Shown here: in pieces, positions 30,301 to 39,231 of the stretch
Numbering within the stretch: position 1 is the first letter of the stretch
Layout of the letters: every line of letters starts with the position of its first letter
Assembly (NCBI GenBank): GCA_003245715.1
Contig: QKCJ01000054.1
Location: 1 to 64,000, forward strand
Direction: 5' to 3'
DNA length: 64,000 nt
Source of the DNA: a bacterium
GTDB taxonomy: Bacteria; Planctomycetota; SZUA-567
Made by a program: the position numbers and the translations under genes
Notes under the pieces: generated by a model
What the model saw: only the letters and a program-made list of their open reading frames with translations
Databases searched by the model: none
Told to the model about the DNA's origin: nothing

Positions 30301-31931
30301 GTGCTGGTCTTTTTCTCTGTCAATATCCATTTCTGCTGAAGCTCTAGCTTTTCCTGTGGTGAAATACTTGCCATCGCTTTGCCAAGGGCAGAGTGTAAAA
30401 GCGGCCAGTCTTTGCGGATACCAATTCGCAAATTCTGCAGATCCGCATCACCGATGCTGACTTCCGGGCTTAAACTTAAACCATGCAGAATATTTTCACG
30501 TATAAGATACTCAACTACCGCCTGTTCCCCCAAAGTTGCATCCGCTTCGTTACGGGCAACGGACTTCAGACAGGAGGGAACGTCTGGCAGGTAGAGATAC
30601 CTGATGTCAGGATATTCTTTTTTCAGCGCACTCTCATAAAATGTTCCCTTGGGAACAGCTAGTGTCCGGCCTTTTAACTGCTTTATCGCAAAGAAGTTCT
30701 TGTTGTGGCCACTGACGATGACACTTGGCGTTCTAATATAGGGATCGGTAAAGAGTATATTTTTCATCCTCTCCGGAGTTCTGACAATATTGAGCATGAC
30801 ATCAATATTTTTACTTTGAAGCATACTCAGATAGTCATTCCATGAATGGCCGGTTATATATTTGATCTGAATATTTAGCCGTCTTGCCAGAATATGCATG
30901 TAGTCAATGGAATATCCTTGCGGACGCCCGAATTTGTAAAAGTTAAATGGAGGCCAGTCTGAATCATTATGAACGTGTATGACAGGATGGGCTTTGAGCC
31001 ATTCTTCTTCCTCGTGCGACAGGTTAATTTCCACTTTCGTCGACGACACCGCTCCAGCCCAGCGTTTATTGATCTCATTAATTTCTGAATCTGAAATTGA
31101 GACGAGGGCCAGGTCGAGGATTTCAGCCAGCTCAGGCCAGTCCTTGCGTACACCAATACTGTTTAGTGATGACGTCCCCTGCACACGTCCCTGTACCTCA
31201 AGATTATTCAGAAATTCAGTATTTATTATATATACGGCAACAGCCCGGTTACCGCTATAGGCGTTGGCTTCACCACGCGATACGGCATCAAGCGCCTCAC
31301 TTGTCGTTCTATATTCAACGACCTTTATTTTTGGAAAGTTTTTTCTGATAAAACTAGCTGAGAAGAAAACTTTTTCAAGCGCAATCGTTTTGCCTTCAAG
31401 ATCTGAAAATGAGCGGTAGAAGCCCACATTTTTTTTTGCGATGAAATTGTGGGGTATATTGATGTATGGTTTGGTGAAATTAAAATCAGCCATCCGTTCA
31501 GGTTTTGGGGTTATGTCCATCAGAGCATCAATTCGTTTTTCTTTGACTCCCGAATAAATCACGTCCCACTTGCCTGGTGTGATTTCAAGGATACCGCCAA
31601 GTCGTTTGTTTATGGCTTTTATGTAGTCTACTCCGATTCCCTGTGGTTGTCCCTGAAAGTTCAGAAAATCCATCGGAGGCCAGTCAGAATGGGTTCCTAC
31701 GGTAATTTTAGGATGTTTTTCCAGCCAATTTTGCAGTCTTTCGGGGAGTTTCAGCTGATTAGGGTTTGCTGGGGGGGCCTTGAGCAATTGCTTCTCTGGC
31801 GGGGTGGGTTGCCGGTTTTCGCCGGAATATGCACAATTAAACAAACAGCATAAGGCTGAAAAAGTAATTAAAGCTAAAAGGTTTATGCCTGAGCAATAAC
31901 TCTGCGACATCTGTTTTGACATGATTTGCAT
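24348..31931 (-). CDS. Giant hybrid sensor kinase: three periplasmic binding domains, dCache, GAF, three PAS, kinase, two REC, HPt
   Basis: The 2527-residue protein begins with a signal-like segment ([14 protein letters not shown]). Three SBP_bac_3-type (Venus flytrap) domains follow from about residues 62, 310 and 550, each opening with the same H-P-x-I ... D-W-P-P or G-W-L-P pattern, as in BvgS kinases, which have two. After membrane segments near 810 and 850 comes a dCache-like extracytoplasmic domain (about 865-1160), a third membrane segment (near 1175), a GAF domain (about 1235), three PAS domains (about 1410, 1524, 1650), HisKA ([14 protein letters not shown], His near 1800), HATPase, receivers with Asp near 2086 and 2234, and an HPt with A-H-S-L-K-G (His near 2388). 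All phosphorelay residues are present. It probably senses small amino-acid-like solutes. It heads a four-gene operon ending in an HD-GYP enzyme. Confidence 0.92.
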   Translation of the reverse strand: MQIMSKQMSQSYCSGINLLALITFSALCCLFNCAYSGENRQPTPPEKQLLKAPPANPNQLKLPERLQNWLEKHPKITVGTHSDWPPMDFLNFQGQPQGIGVDYIKAINKRLGGILEITPGKWDVIYSGVKEKRIDALMDITPKPERMADFNFTKPYINIPHNFIAKKNVGFYRSFSDLEGKTIALEKVFFSASFIRKNFPKIKVVEYRTTSEALDAVSRGEANAYSGNRAVAVYIINTEFLNNLEVQGRVQGTSSLNSIGVRKDWPELAEILDLALVSISDSEINEINKRWAGAVSSTKVEINLSHEEEEWLKAHPVIHVHNDSDWPPFNFYKFGRPQGYSIDYMHILARRLNIQIKYITGHSWNDYLSMLQSKNIDVMLNIVRTPERMKNILFTDPYIRTPSVIVSGHNKNFFAIKQLKGRTLAVPKGTFYESALKKEYPDIRYLYLPDVPSCLKSVARNEADATLGEQAVVEYLIRENILHGLSLSPEVSIGDADLQNLRIGIRKDWPLLHSALGKAMASISPQEKLELQQKWILTEKKTSTSDKLTADEKKWLTEHPRIRFTGDPGWLPQEAFDENGKYIGIAADYLEYIEEKLPIKFERIPSHNWEESVLMAENREVDILSEVLGNTERESYLDFTQPYIESPVVIIARQESPVYSTPKDLAGKKVALIRDYGYLEEFLPHYPGIQKEYVNTVKEGLEGVADGQFDAIALAQSTGNYNITKLGLDNLRIVQTSPVKIRLAYGIRNDWPQLVSIFNKTLSDMPLSRRDSIRAKWVPKISHAENFRESSANDWGKHLALVFIIMLLFIITTLIVVRYLGKYLPAGMQTSRSKIVGIIFMAAFLTTIIAGTMIGLKDLKQRSIERSGMLLTKIVENCKQMLNEWFRYEAERIKNISDDAEFIHLCEKLLKVKKTPQQLAQSSELSEVRKFIAARANRPGDLGFFIIAPDHISIGSMRDNNLATHNFIYQARPDLIMRAFNGETVFIQPIQTDVAVESLGKAANKKAATMFIATPVKNNEGKVIAVMTLRFDPKRQFSWIFHNGLIGDKGDCYAFNKQGELISSSISKESLTKAGLIKDDEEEILNLRLSDPGVNLLAGQKSTIPQNNQPLTTAVEASIAGNSGVNFTGYRDYRGVKVFGAWVWDKNMDIGLVSEISETDCLSEYYADRLIVLEILSVTVILSIVLTGYVFWSGEKTRRQLRQARDEWERVAEEKTADLLRRAEWAQGLQKAGQELSRCRTITEAAEIAAAATVKYLDLAGVWITLPDTNGKTTIFSSSGKTVNLKGNEEKLCPEEVFRTGSQLLVTNIKDGTPLGKCECYTRDCKNGSCLSLPIFADNQVVATFTVRSKDTGPNSTLVQLNPLLESLVGHLGHVWQRCLVDEQRLKDRQKIEHQKVFLETTLDSLTHPFYVINVKDYSIALMNSVAREISLAGDATCFSLTQQHNSLSEAEDETCPLDIVRQTKKPAVMEYTSYDPAGKPRYSEIHGYPILDEEGEVVQVIEYSLDITARKKAEEQLQTLSAAVEQSPTTVVITDINGNIEYVNPRFTEMTGYSFEEALGQNPRILKSEGVRPAVFYEDLWKTISSGKRWKGEMCNKKKDGTIFWESASISPILNDEGKVLHYVAVKEDITELKIVRTNLEQTNFLSDIALELSNCGYWHIDYNDPEFYYLSERAIKILGEEPQEDKRYNLKNGLFSRIADADAQASDDVRNYYTKAVEGHLPSYDMIFPYKRPADNRIIWLHASGKVKRNNNGRITHMYGVYQDITSVVTAEKALQQAKEQAEVATQAKSDFLANMSHEIRTPMNAIMGLSHLVLKTDLNEKQRNFIEKIDKSAHALLGIINDILDFSKIEAGKLTIENVDFNLEEVMNNVTTLVGMKVQDKGVELLVRNNQNVPQDLHGDPLRLGQILINLTNNAAKFTSEGEIIISAELLHKEKETVELQFSVHDTGIGMTQEQQSKLFQAFSQADVSTTRKYGGTGLGLSICKSLTEMMGGIIWVESVKDQGSTFYFTVKLGLGTKEIKTQLLPHPDLRNTKILIVDDNLIARDILKDMLCSMSFRVDEANTGEDAIEKLRVMPESDPYHLVILDWSMPGMNGNQTALAIRKDQKINKKPAIIMLTAYGREEVMLGAMKAQIDGFLVKPVTQSILLDAIMQVFHKDSLHHSGPEQQPGINKDEALSIAGAKILLVEDNSINQDVAVGLLEEAEVEIEIADNGKIALEMIQTKSYDLILMDIQMPVMDGYTATREIRKLGTGYDSQTLPIIAMTANAMAGDREKSEEAGMNDHVSKPIQPQKLFAALKKWVRLSPQMKQASNLRPQRKENQMPPPLPDALPGIDMADGLARVGGNQKLLRKILIDVVNQFENTCTDIQKMADQDMYDEAQRHAHSLKGVAGNIGANELQLAAAAVESSFNDSKPSNLAQLLAALQEKLSTVINSLKSLSADSSKTCNASPKGTNEELKAILIELEPHLRSRKPNRCREGLDSMIGKIWADDFQYKVNEIIDFTEKYKFKNALESLTSLLDKLS

Positions 31932-31968
31932 AATTACCGTACTCTATTATAATTGGTTGAAATATTAA

Positions 31969-32006
31969 GCGCGATGCTGCTGCAAAATAAGCACTATATT
32001 TCGCGC
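31969..32006 (-). repeat. Inverted repeat in the leader of the giant kinase gene
   Basis: GCGCGA (31969-31974) and TCGCGC (32001-32006) are perfect complements, the only GC-rich spots in an AT-rich leader. In the mRNA they would form a stem with a 26-base loop about 40 bases before the start codon. Confidence 0.4.
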
Positions 32007-32052
32007 AATTCCTTTAATATCAAAATATTGGATTCTTATTTCCCGAATGTCT

Positions 32053-32082
32053 GTTATAAACCAATATTGTAATTTGTGTCAA
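32053..32082 (-). promoter_or_regulatory. Sigma70-type promoter of the giant kinase operon
   Basis: Read on the minus strand, TTGACA (32082-32077) is followed after 18 bases by TATAAC (32058-32053). This gives a leader of about 115 bases to the ATG at 31931. Confidence 0.6.
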
Positions 32083-32294
32083 GTAAAAAGGCAGGTTAAA
32101 GGCTATATGTTTTAAGCATTGGCAAGTTATAATAACAGGCAGAATTATTTTATGACAATAAAGTGATATTTATGATAAGATGAATTGGTGATTTATGGAC
32201 GTTAGAATATAGGAAGTTTTGTTTATTTAGAATAAAATAATTATATCAATTACAAATTATTTGCTTTAGAGGTAATTGTATGCAATAATTATAT

Positions 32295-32323
32295 GTCATA
32301 TGTCATATGGCATATGGCATATG
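32295..32323 (+). repeat. Four tandem 7-base repeats just upstream of the CocE-type gene
   Basis: Two copies of GTCATAT (32295-32308) are followed by two of GGCATAT (32309-32322). They end three bases into the ribosome-site region (GAAAGGG, 32323-32329). Each unit contributes a CATATG palindrome. A 7-base unit could change in number by slippage and would shift the frame of any start codon lying upstream. Confidence 0.8.
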
Positions 32324-32337
32324 AAAGGGTTAGAGTA

Positions 32338-34041
32338 ATGTCGACAAATAAGTATGATGTTTCAATTAAGGCCGGTAATAAGGCTCAGGATTGTACTGTT
32401 GAAATTGTAAATGTTCCCATGCGCGATGGGGTGAAGCTATATACGGTTGTTTATCTGCCTCAGAAGGGCAGCAAGCACGACGTGATTTTTATCCGCACGC
32501 CGTATTCGAGTACAAAACGCATTGATATTGCCCCTGAATTTTACCTGAAAAACAATCTGGCATATATCTTGCAATCCTGTCGTGGAACAGGACTTAGCGA
32601 GAGTGAATTTACTCCGCTTGAGTGTGAAGAGCATGACGCGCAGGATGCGATTGCCTGGATAATGTCACAGGAGTGGTTCGGCGGTAAAATTGCAATGACA
32701 GGAGGTTCATATTGCGGTCTGACCCAGTGGATGGCTAGCCGTTCATCAAGTCAGTACCTGAGTTGTATCACCCCGGGGGTTGCCTGCAGTAATGTCCATG
32801 ACAAGCTCTTTATTGGCGGGGCATTCTTTCTGCAGCTTCATATGCACTGGGCGATGAGCATGATGTATAAGACCAGAACTGGTCAGGACACGGCGCCTGA
32901 TTGGGACGCGAAGGGACTGGCTAAGTATCTTCCGCTTATTGATATGGATATTGAGGCTCTTGGTAGTGAGGTAAGTTCATGGCGTAAGTGGATAAATTCC
33001 TGTGATGACTATGAGTATTGGAAAAATTTGTCTGTAAACGAGATTTATGAAGATATACAGTGCCAGTCCTATATGTACGGCGGGTGGTATGATTTTTACT
33101 GTAATGGCACGCTTGAGAATTTTGTCGGTATGAGGACCCGTGGCGGCAGCGAAAAAGCCAGAAAATATACTAAATGTATTATGGGGCCATGGACGCATTC
33201 CGGGTTGAGCAATAAAGATATATTTGGCGAAGAGAACGTTGTTGATATTGCGCATGAGCTGACAAAGAAGTATCTGGTCAACTGTCTCAAGGATAGTGAG
33301 AATGATCCTCTGCCTGATGAGCCGGCCATAAAATATTTCCTCATGGGAAAAAATGAGTGGCAGGAGGCAGACACCTGGCCGCCAGAGGGAGTGGTCGAAG
33401 AAAAATATTTTATTTCCTCTTCAGGTAACGCCAACAGCAGATTCGGTGATGGTATGCTTTCATGTAAGCCGGAAACGGAAGATTGTTGTGATGTCTTTAT
33501 TTATGATCCGAGAAATCCTGTTCCCAGTATGGGGGGCTGTTATCTTGGGCCGGGGCAGAATGGCTGTGTTGACCAGTCTGAAGTTGAGGCGCGTTGCGAT
33601 ATTCTTGTATACAAGTCCGAGCCGCTTGAGGAGGAATTGACAATTACCGGTAAGGTCAGGGTCACTTTGTTTGCCTCTTGTAATTCGCTTGATACTGACT
33701 TTACGGCAAAACTGGTTGATATTTACCCTGACGGGAAGGTGCTTAATCTCTGTGACGGCATTATTCGCGCCCGTTACCGTAATTCGTTGTACGCGCCAGA
33801 GCTGCTTGAAAGAGATATAATATACGAGTATGAAATTGATTGCTGGCATACGGCAAATTGCTTCAGAAAAGGGCATCGCATTGGGCTTGATATCTCAAGC
33901 AGCAACTTTCCGCGCTTTGACCGCAATCCGAATACCGGAAACACGTTTGGACTTGATGATGAAATGAAGGTTTCCAGACAGACCGTTTATCATGGCCGTT
34001 CTCATCAGAGTTGCGTAATTCTGCCGGTACTGAAGAAGTAA
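32338..34041 (+). CDS. CocE/NonD-type alpha/beta hydrolase (X-Pro peptidase/acylase family)
   Basis: The 567-residue product matches the S15/CocE family: N-terminal M-R-D-G-V-K-L-Y, F-I-R-T-P-Y, the oxyanion segment S-C-R-G-T-G-L-S-E-S, and the nucleophile elbow T-G-G-S-Y-C-G with Ser124. Y-G-G-W-Y-D-F-Y (about 245) and M-G-P-W-T-H-S-G (about 285) contain the likely Asp and His of the triad. The C-terminal third is the jelly-roll domain of this family. Members cleave peptides or esters, such as cephalosporin, glutaryl or cocaine esters; the substrate here is unknown. There is no signal peptide. The ATG at 32338 with GAAAGGG eight bases before it is preferred to one at 32293 inside the repeats. 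Confidence 0.88.
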   Translation: MSTNKYDVSIKAGNKAQDCTVEIVNVPMRDGVKLYTVVYLPQKGSKHDVIFIRTPYSSTKRIDIAPEFYLKNNLAYILQSCRGTGLSESEFTPLECEEHDAQDAIAWIMSQEWFGGKIAMTGGSYCGLTQWMASRSSSQYLSCITPGVACSNVHDKLFIGGAFFLQLHMHWAMSMMYKTRTGQDTAPDWDAKGLAKYLPLIDMDIEALGSEVSSWRKWINSCDDYEYWKNLSVNEIYEDIQCQSYMYGGWYDFYCNGTLENFVGMRTRGGSEKARKYTKCIMGPWTHSGLSNKDIFGEENVVDIAHELTKKYLVNCLKDSENDPLPDEPAIKYFLMGKNEWQEADTWPPEGVVEEKYFISSSGNANSRFGDGMLSCKPETEDCCDVFIYDPRNPVPSMGGCYLGPGQNGCVDQSEVEARCDILVYKSEPLEEELTITGKVRVTLFASCNSLDTDFTAKLVDIYPDGKVLNLCDGIIRARYRNSLYAPELLERDIIYEYEIDCWHTANCFRKGHRIGLDISSSNFPRFDRNPNTGNTFGLDDEMKVSRQTVYHGRSHQSCVILPVLKK

Positions 34042-34052
34042 TTTGTTATCCT

Positions 34053-34121
34053 GAACCGGTCGTGAAGAGGTTCTCGTTAATCTTAAAAGCCGTTTCGTTG
34101 TTGTTGATGGCGGGGCGGCTT
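34053..34121. terminator. Possible weak terminators between convergent genes
   Basis: Two small hairpins lie here: GAACC (34053-34057) with GGTTC (34069-34073), and AAGCCG (34087-34092) with CGGCTT (34116-34121), the second followed by ATTTGTTT. Neither is strong. Confidence 0.3.
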
Positions 34122-35040
34122 ATTTGTTTAGCAGATTATTTTTGGATTCGCGAAATTGTTTTGGGGTTTGTCCGGTACGTTTTTTAAAATCAGCGGAAAA
34201 GTAAAATTGATTTGCGTAACCAAGCTTAGCTGCGATTTCCTTGATATAGCTGTTTTCATGCAGGAGCATGGTCTTTGCCAGTTTGATTTTATGCTGCGAG
34301 ACATACTCCGCGGTACTTATCTGAAAATATTTATTGAAAAGGTTGTTCAATGTACCGGAGGAAGCCCGGGCAAATTTACTGAGGTCTTCTATAGACAATT
34401 TCTTGTCAACATTACTGTAGATATATTCAAGTGTTTTGCGCAGTACGGCGGGGTATCTTGACGTTGAGGTCAGTTGCCTGATATTTACCAGAATATTAAA
34501 CGCCTGCTGGGTTATTCTTGAATTGTAACCTTGTTCGTGTTTTTCAATTTCAGCATATATTTTATCAAACGCCTCAAGCGTTGACTGCCCGAATTCATTC
34601 ATCTCAACATAGTCAACATTATGTAATCCCATTGCACAGACAAGTTGTGAGGTCAGTTCACCCGGCATGATAAGTGTCCGCTTAATCAGGAATTTTGACA
34701 ACGCCGTCATTCTGCTGTCTTCATTGTAATGGACAATAAATACCTGGCCCGGCTGAATAGTGAACTCCCCGCGTGGTGTTTCAAAAAGCATCTCCCCCTC
34801 AACAAGATATTCAAGTGAGGTCAGGGTACTCTGGGTTCTGTAGCGCATACAGCCCTCGGTCCATTCATCCTTACCGGTAGTGACAATTGTCATGGCCGGC
34901 ATTAAAACATCAAAATTCGCAATAGCCAGGGTGTTGTGTATGAAATTATGAAAAGGGTACGCGCCCTTGCTGATTCCGTAGACAATTGATTGTCCCTGTT
35001 TGCTTGTGACAACCGGCTGCTGAGAATATTCGATTTTCAT
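34120..35040 (-). CDS. AraC-family transcriptional regulator with cupin-type sensor
   Basis: The 306-residue protein has an N-terminal cupin-like beta region (L-E-Y-L-V-E-G-E-M-L-F-E-T-P and F-T-I-Q-P-G-Q-V-F near 75-105) and a C-terminal AraC DNA-binding domain from about 205: L-S-I-E-D-L-S-K-F-A-R-A-S-S for the first helix-turn-helix, and I-K-E-I-A-A-K-L-G-Y then F-Y-F-S-A-D-F-K-K-R-T-G-Q-T-P for the second with the family signature. AraC proteins with this layout usually activate sugar-use operons. It is divergent from the GH5-like operon, 172 bases away, and probably controls it. Confidence 0.9.
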   Translation of the reverse strand: MKIEYSQQPVVTSKQGQSIVYGISKGAYPFHNFIHNTLAIANFDVLMPAMTIVTTGKDEWTEGCMRYRTQSTLTSLEYLVEGEMLFETPRGEFTIQPGQVFIVHYNEDSRMTALSKFLIKRTLIMPGELTSQLVCAMGLHNVDYVEMNEFGQSTLEAFDKIYAEIEKHEQGYNSRITQQAFNILVNIRQLTSTSRYPAVLRKTLEYIYSNVDKKLSIEDLSKFARASSGTLNNLFNKYFQISTAEYVSQHKIKLAKTMLLHENSYIKEIAAKLGYANQFYFSADFKKRTGQTPKQFRESKNNLLNK

Positions 35041-35104
35041 ATTTGTTCCAGATTATATGCTCTTTGTTGGATTTTATATATATTTGGCTTGTCTGGCCTT
35101 TATT

Positions 35105-35114
35105 AATCATGATT
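35105..35114. promoter_or_regulatory. 10-base palindrome in the AraC/GH5 intergenic region
   Basis: AATCATGATT is a perfect palindrome midway between the divergent araC-type gene and the GH5-like gene, followed by a TATAAT at about 35124-35129 on the plus strand. It may be a regulator site, though AraC proteins more often bind direct repeats. Confidence 0.25.
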
Positions 35115-35212
35115 TCATACTGTATAATATATTTGATGGTAAATTGTTTGGCAAGTTTATTTGTTTTATTTATCCTGAAAATATGCGACACTGACTAATG
35201 GAGAAATTATAT

Positions 35213-38200
35213 ATGCCACAGAAGAAGATCGACACACCGCTGCAACACGGGTATTGCACTTGCCACAGTCTTTGTCAGGACGGAGATCTTTTTGCGGTTT
35301 TGTTTGCTATGGCAATTGTCATTTTTTTATCTGGCGGTGTTGCTGTTGCTGATGAGACGATGTTTCCTTCTGCGGTGAAGATCAGTCAGAAGGGTGAACT
35401 GGAAATATTAAACATAAAAATGGTTATTGATGCCAGAAATTCGTCGTGGGCAAAGGCGTCTAACCCTTCATGGAATGTAACTGATCTTGTGACGGAAAAG
35501 GACAGCTTTGCTTTAAAAGCAGATTTCAATAAATCAGGGCTCGTCGGCAAGGTCGACCAGAAGTTGACAGCGGTAAATAGTGTAATGTTTGATTATTCCT
35601 GTGCTGTCAATTTTACTCCTCCGGTTCAGATCAATGGCCTGTTCGCTACAATGTTTGTGCCGCTTGAGGGCGTAAATCTGGCTGTTGATGATGAGCAGAT
35701 TACTGTGGCGGATACTTATCAGAAGAGTACTCTATATAATGATCAAGCGAAGCTAGTCCGGATAAAATCAGGCGGGCTTGAGGTTATTGTAAAAGGCAAC
35801 TTTCGTCTCCATGTACAGGATAACAGGCCGTGGAAGCAAAACAGGCTGGCATTGCGATTCCAATTTGATGTTGAGCCGGGGATGGTAAAAGAGGGAAAAA
35901 TAAATTTAAGGATTCAGGTTAATACTATTAAAAACAAGGGTCTTGATCTGTCTGGTGTAGCTAACAGTGCGCTTGTTTCCGGTAAATTTATAAATAAGGC
36001 ATCAGGGACTGATAATGACAAGGCTGGGTTTGATTTAAGCAAATTTGATGAAAAATTATTTTCTGTGCAGGGGATTAATTTTAAGATCGCAGATACGCAG
36101 ATTAATAATGGTAAGTCCCTTTGTGTCACGTCCGCAAGTAATCTTGAGGGCACTGTTGAGTCTTTTGCCGTTGAACTTGGGTCTGAATTTGGTATAGCTG
36201 CTAAGGCAATTAATCTTCTGCACGCAGCAACGTCATCAGGTTATTCAGACTCGTCTCTCGGTGAAATATTGGTTGAATATAATGATGGTACCAGTCAGAG
36301 CATACCTGTTGAGTACGGGCGTGACTGTGCTGACTGGAAACTTGGAAACGAGTCAGTTGAGAATGCAAGTGTTGCCTGGTATACAGGAGCGCCGGCAAAT
36401 CAGATCGGGCTTTACGCATCATCTTTTGCGCTCTCTAAAAATAATCCGAGCAAAATTAAGTTTATAAATAAGAGTAAAGACCGCTTATGGGTGATAGCCG
36501 GGGTTAACCTCTCTGAGAAGCCTATAACGTTTATCACTCCGCAGGAGCGGGATGTCATGATTGTGCAGAATGATAAATGGCTGCCGGTGAAATTCACAAA
36601 GGAAGTTGTTAAGGGAAGTCCGCTGGATTTCTCATGGGTTCAGGACGCGCCTGCCGGTAAGTATGGTTATCTGAAGTCCAATAATAGTGGAGAATTTATA
36701 TTTGAAGATGTCCCCGATAAAACGATCCGTCTCTATGGTGTTAATACCTGTAATAGCGCAAGTTTCCCGGATAAAAAGACTGCCGATTTTCTGGCTGAAG
36801 AACTTGCTCGAAAGGGCTATAACGCGATAAGGATTCATCATCATGACAATGAAATGTTAGATAACGCCGCTGGTGATTCGGTAACGTTTGATAACGAGAT
36901 GATGGACAGGCTTGATTATTTTGCATACGTTATGAAAACACATGGGCTGTATATAACAACAGATCTTTATACCAGTAGAAAGCTGCGGCGCGGTGATAAT
37001 ATACCTGAGCTTAAGTTTATCAGTGACAAGGAACTTGCCAGCCAGCATGTATTGAAGATGCTTTTGCCGATCAGCCCTGCCACAATGGATAATTGGAAAG
37101 TTTTTGTGCGTAAATGGCTGGCTCATGTCAATCCTTATACCGGGGTCGCCTGGGGAAATGAACCGGCGATATTCTGTCTTAACCTGATGAATGAAGATAC
37201 CCTCATTAATAACTGGTCAAAGGTTCCTGCGATTGCCAGGTTATACCGAGAGGCGTTTAAAGAGTGGGTGAAGGATAAGGAATTTCCTGCCGGTGATAAG
37301 GACGATCGGGCGTTTAAATCATTTATCTACGAGTTGCAGGCAAAAGCCAATGCGCAGATGATGCGTTTTGTTAAAGATGAGCTTAACGTGAAAGCGATGC
37401 TGACGAGTCATAATTTTATTACCGGTAATGTTGCTTTAACTGCTTTACGCAATGATTTTGATCTGGTTGATAACCATTCCTATTTTGACCATCCTAAGCT
37501 TATCGGCGGCTGGCACTTGCCACAGGCTTTTATGCAGGAGTCTGCAATCAGCCTGCTTGCACCAACACCAGCGGAGATGATGCCGACAAGAATTTTCGGA
37601 AAACCATTTATTGCTACTGAGTTTAATTTCTGCCAGCCAAATTCATATCGTGCTGAAACCGGACCGTTGCTTGGCGGTTATTCTAGCTTGCAGAACTGGT
37701 CGGGAGTATTCCGTTTTGACTGGGCGCACCGCGATACGGATATAATGAAGCTCTCTGCAATCAACGGTTCCTTTGATGCGACTAATGACCCGCTGGCACA
37801 GCTTTCTGACCGTATTGCAATCGCGCTGTTTGTACGTGGTGATGTAAAACCGTCAGAGAAGAAGTTTTCATATACCGTTAATGAAAATATTTTTAAGAGC
37901 AATGACTTGTTGTATTTTCCTGAAAATTTCCTGACCTTAGGACTTATCAGTCAGATTGGTTCTAACCTAAATAATACTGCTAAAGAGCAGGGTGTGACTT
38001 ACCTAAAACCAGAGCAAAGCACGTCTCCTGGTTCTTTTACAGATAAGAAAATTTCAAAACTATGGAAAAACGCAGTTGCAGATAAGAAAGCGGTAAGTTC
38101 CACAGGACAGCTTGATCTTGACGGCAACAGAAAGCAGATGGTCGTTACTACGCCAAGAAGTGAGAGTATAACCCTTGCCAGAGGTAACTTGTCTGCGGAT

Positions 38201-38572
38201 TTTGTTTCTCTTGCCAATGCCGACAGTTTTCAGACTGTTGCTGTGATTTCGCTTGATCGTAAACCGCTCAGGAGCAGTTCTTCAATATTAATTATCCACC
38301 TGACTAACCTCGTAAATTCGCGTGCGCTCTTTAAAGGAGACCAGAAACGCATCCTGCAGAAACCGGGCTCTACTCCAGCGTTGTTATTTAGGGGAACCTC
38401 AGAGTTGAATCTTGATACTGCTGCTGAATATTCAATTACTGCTCTGGCGGCTAATGGTGTATCACTTGGTGTGTTTAAGGGGGCTGTTGTTGATGGCAAG
38501 TTCTCATTCAAGCTTGATCCCGGACGTTTTCCCGGCGCAGTTATGGCTTATCATCTTACCTGTAAGAAATAA
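35213..38572 (+). CDS. GH5/clan-A-type glycosidase, secreted, 1119 residues
   Basis: A hydrophobic N-terminal segment (LFAVLFAMAIVIFLSGGVAVA) after about 30 polar residues suggests export. About 450 residues of beta-type modules come first. A clan-A barrel begins near residue 496 (T-I-R-L-Y-G-V-N, then A-I-R-I-H-H-H-D). The two expected catalytic glutamates are visible: acid/base in N-L-M-N-E-D (Glu661) and nucleophile in F-I-A-T-E-F-N-F (Glu803), with the general pattern of GH5 cellulases and mannanases. A further 250 residues of beta structure close the protein. ATG 35213 has GGAG nine bases before it; an earlier ATG at 35198 is possible. First gene of the third carbohydrate operon, divergent from the AraC-type regulator. 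The substrate is not known. Confidence 0.83.
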   Translation: MPQKKIDTPLQHGYCTCHSLCQDGDLFAVLFAMAIVIFLSGGVAVADETMFPSAVKISQKGELEILNIKMVIDARNSSWAKASNPSWNVTDLVTEKDSFALKADFNKSGLVGKVDQKLTAVNSVMFDYSCAVNFTPPVQINGLFATMFVPLEGVNLAVDDEQITVADTYQKSTLYNDQAKLVRIKSGGLEVIVKGNFRLHVQDNRPWKQNRLALRFQFDVEPGMVKEGKINLRIQVNTIKNKGLDLSGVANSALVSGKFINKASGTDNDKAGFDLSKFDEKLFSVQGINFKIADTQINNGKSLCVTSASNLEGTVESFAVELGSEFGIAAKAINLLHAATSSGYSDSSLGEILVEYNDGTSQSIPVEYGRDCADWKLGNESVENASVAWYTGAPANQIGLYASSFALSKNNPSKIKFINKSKDRLWVIAGVNLSEKPITFITPQERDVMIVQNDKWLPVKFTKEVVKGSPLDFSWVQDAPAGKYGYLKSNNSGEFIFEDVPDKTIRLYGVNTCNSASFPDKKTADFLAEELARKGYNAIRIHHHDNEMLDNAAGDSVTFDNEMMDRLDYFAYVMKTHGLYITTDLYTSRKLRRGDNIPELKFISDKELASQHVLKMLLPISPATMDNWKVFVRKWLAHVNPYTGVAWGNEPAIFCLNLMNEDTLINNWSKVPAIARLYREAFKEWVKDKEFPAGDKDDRAFKSFIYELQAKANAQMMRFVKDELNVKAMLTSHNFITGNVALTALRNDFDLVDNHSYFDHPKLIGGWHLPQAFMQESAISLLAPTPAEMMPTRIFGKPFIATEFNFCQPNSYRAETGPLLGGYSSLQNWSGVFRFDWAHRDTDIMKLSAINGSFDATNDPLAQLSDRIAIALFVRGDVKPSEKKFSYTVNENIFKSNDLLYFPENFLTLGLISQIGSNLNNTAKEQGVTYLKPEQSTSPGSFTDKKISKLWKNAVADKKAVSSTGQLDLDGNRKQMVVTTPRSESITLARGNLSADFVSLANADSFQTVAVISLDRKPLRSSSSILIIHLTNLVNSRALFKGDQKRILQKPGSTPALLFRGTSELNLDTAAEYSITALAANGVSLGVFKGAVVDGKFSFKLDPGRFPGAVMAYHLTCKK

Positions 38573-38600
38573 TTTTATTTTCACGTGAAAGGTCGAATTT

Positions 38601-39176
38601 ATGTTAAAATTTGTATATTCATTGCTCCTTGCTTTCGCTCTGTGCCTGACTGTTAATGCTGAAGATAAGACGATGCCTGATTGGGGTATCAGTACGGTAA
38701 AAAATATGTCGGAAAAAGGACTGGTTTATTTTTACATGAATAACCACTGGATCGCAAATATCGCCGTAATCCCCAAGGACGCATTTACGGATCTTAAGTG
38801 TGAAATCAGAGATGGCAGATTGATCGTTGACACGACTAAGGTCTTTGAAACAGATGAGAAAGCCCGGATCACCTTCAGGACTATTCCGCACAGACCGGTA
38901 GCCGGTTTTCCAGGTAAGCCGTGTGTGCTGACACTCAATATTGGAGGGACTCCTGAGGGATTGACTGCAGATATGTATTATGAGGGCAGATTGGGGGCAG
39001 GGGACAAATCGTATTACAAACGTATTAAATTATCCATACCGCAACAGCCGAAGGATTTTATTTTCGGTCAGCTTTTGCCTGAAAATATTGATCTGATAAA
39101 TTTGCGTTGTGATCTGAAAAAGCCGGGTGTATATTCAATTGGCAAGATCACCCTGGATCTGGCGAATAACGAGTAA
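38601..39176 (+). CDS. Small secreted protein of unknown function
   Basis: The 191-residue product has a signal peptide (FVYSLLLAFALCLTVNA, cut before EDK) and a beta-rich body with no motif I recognise. It starts 28 bases after the GH5-like gene with AAAGG before the ATG, and its general make-up (small, secreted, beta, last part L-K-K-P-G-V-Y-S-I-G-K-I-T-L-D-L) resembles the small secreted protein at 1111-1605, which also accompanies a glycosidase and a pseudopilin. A carbohydrate-binding or accessory role is inference. Confidence 0.7.
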   Translation: MLKFVYSLLLAFALCLTVNAEDKTMPDWGISTVKNMSEKGLVYFYMNNHWIANIAVIPKDAFTDLKCEIRDGRLIVDTTKVFETDEKARITFRTIPHRPVAGFPGKPCVLTLNIGGTPEGLTADMYYEGRLGAGDKSYYKRIKLSIPQQPKDFIFGQLLPENIDLINLRCDLKKPGVYSIGKITLDLANNE

Positions 39177-39231
39177 GTTAGAGATTTTAGATTTGTTTTT
39201 ATAAATTCAGTAACTCATGAAAGGCCACGTT

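Larger units (their letters stand above)
31932..32337. other. Divergent intergenic region of the giant kinase and the CocE-type hydrolase
   Basis: It holds a minus-strand promoter, an inverted repeat in the kinase leader and a tandem 7-base repeat ahead of the hydrolase, each listed separately. The rest is AT-rich and shows no gene. Confidence 0.55.
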
